NCBI GenBank assembly: GCA_903970575.1
Contig: CAJCJC010000417.1
Location: forward strand, 1 to 8,706
Direction: 5' to 3'
DNA: 8,706 nt
Source of the DNA: Alphaproteobacteria bacterium
Lineage (GTDB): Bacteria; Pseudomonadota; Alphaproteobacteria; BOG-932; Roseiterribacteraceae
Every line of letters starts with the position of its first letter. Within the stretch, counting starts at the first letter, position 1. This document shows, in pieces, positions 7,015-8,706 of this stretch. The translations under genes and the position numbers were made by a program. Under the pieces are notes generated by a model, which was not told where the DNA came from, did no database searches, and saw only the letters and a program-made list of their open reading frames with translations.

Positions 7015-8565
7015 TCAATCGGCGGCGGCGGGGCCGCCCCCGCCGACCGATCGACGAGTCAGCCACACCAATGGTATGACGGCCAGGCATACCCAACCCG
7101 AAATCCAGAAAAAATCAAGCGAAGCAAGCATATACGATTGGTTGATAAGATTATGCGAGAGAACGCCGAGACTTTCGGCGACCGACATTCCGCCAGCGCG
7201 CAGATGGGCTATAGCCTGCGCCATGATGGGGTTGTCGACGCTGGATGAGTCGGACAAGCGAGATTGATGCAGGGCTTCGCGACGGTCCCAGATCACTGTG
7301 GTCAGCGAAGCGGCGAAACCGCCCGCCGTGATGCGGGCGAAGTTCGACAAGCCTGACGCAGCGGGAATTTTCTGAGGCGGTATGCCGTGGAGCAGGATCG
7401 TCAACATAGACAGAAAGAACACGCTCATGGCGACGCCCTGGACAAAGAGCGGCAACACAAGCGTTCCAAAGCTGGCGTCGGGCGTATAGGAGGCGCGCAT
7501 CAAATACGAAATCGCGAAGGCGACGAACGAAATCGTCGCGGTCCATCTGGCGTCGATCCGTGACATTATGCGCGCCGCGAGCGGAGAAAGAACCACCGCG
7601 GCCACCCCAGCAGGCGCGGCCACCAACCCCGCCCAGGTGGCGGTATACCCCATCTGAGTCTGGAGCCAGAGCGGCAATAGCACCAGATTTCCGAAAAGGA
7701 TCCCATAACCGAGGCAAAACGCCAGCGTACCGATCGCAAAATTTCGAGACTTGAACAGCGATAGGTCTACGATCGGATTGGTCTCGGTCAATTCCCAAAT
7801 CAGCCACGCGACGAATCCGACGATTGTGACCAACGCTAGTGTTAGGATCGGCGGCGAGGAGAACCAATCCGCGTCCTTGCCTTTGTCGAGCATCACCTGA
7901 AGCGCGCCGACCCAAATGGCCAACAGCGCGAAGCCCACCTTATCCACGGGCAATTTTCGGGTTGGCGTTTCACGCTTGGCGAGGTTTCGCCAACAGATAG
8001 CGGCGCAGATGATCCCGACCGGGACGTTGATCAAAAATATCCAAGGCCATGAATAATTATCCGATATGTAACCACCAAAGATCGGACCGCAAACTGGCGC
8101 CACGAGTGTGGTCATAGACCAAATGGCAAGCGCCGTGCCCCGCTTCGCCGGCGAAAAGATCGCAATCAGCAACGCTTGAGAACCGGGAATCATAGGCCCC
8201 GACATGGCCCCCTGGATCACCCGAAAGAGGACCAGCGACCCCAGGCTCCACGAGATTCCGCACAGAAGCGACGCCAGCGTGAACATGACCACGGACGCGA
8301 CGAATGTCCGGACCACGCCATAACGCTGCATCAGCCAGCCGCTCACCGGCACGGAAATGCCATTCGCCGCGGCGAACGACGTGATGACCCATGTGCCCTG
8401 GTCCGCGCTGACGCCTAAATTGCCGGCGATGGTGGGGATCGAGACATTGGCAATCGAAGAGTCGAGCACCTGCATGAAGGTCCCGAGCGCGAGCGCGACC
8501 GCGCTGATCGCGAGCGCCCCTTTCGCCAGTGGCGCCCCCCCTCCTTGCTGTGCGGGTCCCGGCAT
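7015..8565 (-). CDS. emrB: EmrB/QacA-type DHA2 family multidrug efflux MFS transporter
   Basis: This 516-residue inner-membrane protein is a proton-driven major facilitator of the 14-helix DHA2 family. With an EmrA-type adaptor and an outer-membrane channel, such proteins pump hydrophobic drugs, uncouplers or bile-salt-like compounds across the whole envelope. Family motifs appear in order: TM1 with FMQVLDSSIANVSIP (30-44) including D35; the loop GWLMQRYGVVRTF (76-88), equivalent to motif A; RVIQGAMSGPMIPGSQALL (115-133), motif B; and VAPVCGPIFGGYI (155-167), the antiporter motif C, followed by SWPWIFLINVPVG. Hydrophobic segments continue to the C-terminus, which ends in a short glycine/alanine-rich tail. 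ATG at 8565 overlaps the upstream stop in a TAATG junction, the usual emrA-emrB coupling. Only a weak GGGACG purine stretch precedes it. No regulator is in view and the substrate cannot be predicted. The polar 5' position ahead of holB is unusual. Confidence 0.95.
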   Translation of the reverse strand: MPGPAQQGGGAPLAKGALAISAVALALGTFMQVLDSSIANVSIPTIAGNLGVSADQGTWVITSFAAANGISVPVSGWLMQRYGVVRTFVASVVMFTLASLLCGISWSLGSLVLFRVIQGAMSGPMIPGSQALLIAIFSPAKRGTALAIWSMTTLVAPVCGPIFGGYISDNYSWPWIFLINVPVGIICAAICWRNLAKRETPTRKLPVDKVGFALLAIWVGALQVMLDKGKDADWFSSPPILTLALVTIVGFVAWLIWELTETNPIVDLSLFKSRNFAIGTLAFCLGYGILFGNLVLLPLWLQTQMGYTATWAGLVAAPAGVAAVVLSPLAARIMSRIDARWTATISFVAFAISYLMRASYTPDASFGTLVLPLFVQGVAMSVFFLSMLTILLHGIPPQKIPAASGLSNFARITAGGFAASLTTVIWDRREALHQSRLSDSSSVDNPIMAQAIAHLRAGGMSVAESLGVLSHNLINQSYMLASLDFFWISGWVCLAVIPLVWLTRRSVGGGGPAAAD

Positions 8566-8706
8566 TATTTCGTCCCGGCTGGAGCGACTTCGGACGACCC
8601 GCTATTTTCCGCGATAATTTGCGCGATCAGCTTATCGACGTCCGGATCGGCGCCGTCGCTGCGCTTGGCGGGAAACGGTTGATTGCGCACGCGCGTCGCG
8701 ACTACG
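8565..8706 (-). CDS. emrA: C-terminal end of a probable EmrA/HlyD-type membrane fusion protein (5' end beyond the window)
   Basis: The minus strand is open from the right edge to a TAA at 8567-8565, giving 46 residues in the frame that ends PAGTK. The stop shares its last base with the emrB ATG. Position and coupling are those of emrA, the periplasmic adaptor that bridges EmrB and the outer-membrane channel. The visible part (VVATRVRNQPF, then a polar, Asp/Lys-rich tail) would be the last strand of the beta-barrel domain plus an extension longer than in E. coli EmrA. The assignment rests mainly on gene order, since no diagnostic motif survives in so short a piece. Another adaptor of the HlyD superfamily would look the same. 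Confidence 0.6.
   Translation of the reverse strand, partial: VVATRVRNQPFPAKRSDGADPDVDKLIAQIIAENSGSSEVAPAGTK

Larger units (their letters stand above)
1..8706 (-). other. Probable single polycistronic unit (emrA-emrB-holB-metG-tatD-mbl-PMT-wHTH/PAP2)
   Basis: Eight consecutive genes share one strand. The junctions, in transcription order, are TAATG (1-base overlap), 13-base gap, 34-base gap, TGATG (1-base overlap), ATGA (4-base overlap), 8-base overlap and 9-base gap. None of the gaps has room for a standard promoter or a terminator hairpin with a T-run. Internal promoters inside coding sequence cannot be excluded, especially ahead of holB and metG, which are essential. Confidence 0.65.

Overview
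This window looks like a piece of an alphaproteobacterial chromosome. The gene order holB, metG, tatD, PhnP-like metallo-beta-lactamase is a familiar alphaproteobacterial housekeeping block. The methionyl-tRNA synthetase is the short form without zinc-knuckle cysteines, and the GC-rich coding sequence throws long antisense shadow frames. I cannot name a genus from the sequence alone.

Every gene I can support lies on the minus strand, so transcription runs from the right edge to the left. In that order the window holds: the last 46 codons of a gene that is probably emrA (the HlyD-type adaptor of a drug efflux pump); emrB (a 14-helix DHA2 transporter); holB (DNA polymerase III delta-prime subunit); metG; a TatD-family hydrolase; a PhnP-like metallo-hydrolase; an ArnT/PMT-family membrane glycosyltransferase; and a gene running off the left edge. 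That last gene joins an N-terminal winged-helix-like domain, of the kind seen in phage and plasmid replication-initiator-type proteins, to a C-terminal membrane PAP2 phosphatase.

The packing is extreme. The genes overlap by 1 to 8 bases or are separated by 9, 13 and 34 bases, so no stretch of 300 bases lacks a gene. I see no terminator, tRNA, insertion sequence, CRISPR array or internal promoter that I could defend. One long message, or a few overlapping ones, with strong translational coupling is the simplest reading. The promoter would lie beyond the right edge.

Functionally there are three blocks. Multidrug efflux (emrA-emrB) is at the right. Replication, translation and repair-type housekeeping genes (holB, metG, tatD, metallo-hydrolase) are in the middle. 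A likely envelope-lipid module (PMT glycosyltransferase plus PAP2 phosphatase) is at the left; such enzymes commonly act on polyprenyl-phosphate carriers or lipid A. The most unusual object is the leftmost gene: 426 uninterrupted codons were checked line by line, with a DNA-binding-like head fused in frame to an integral-membrane phosphatase.
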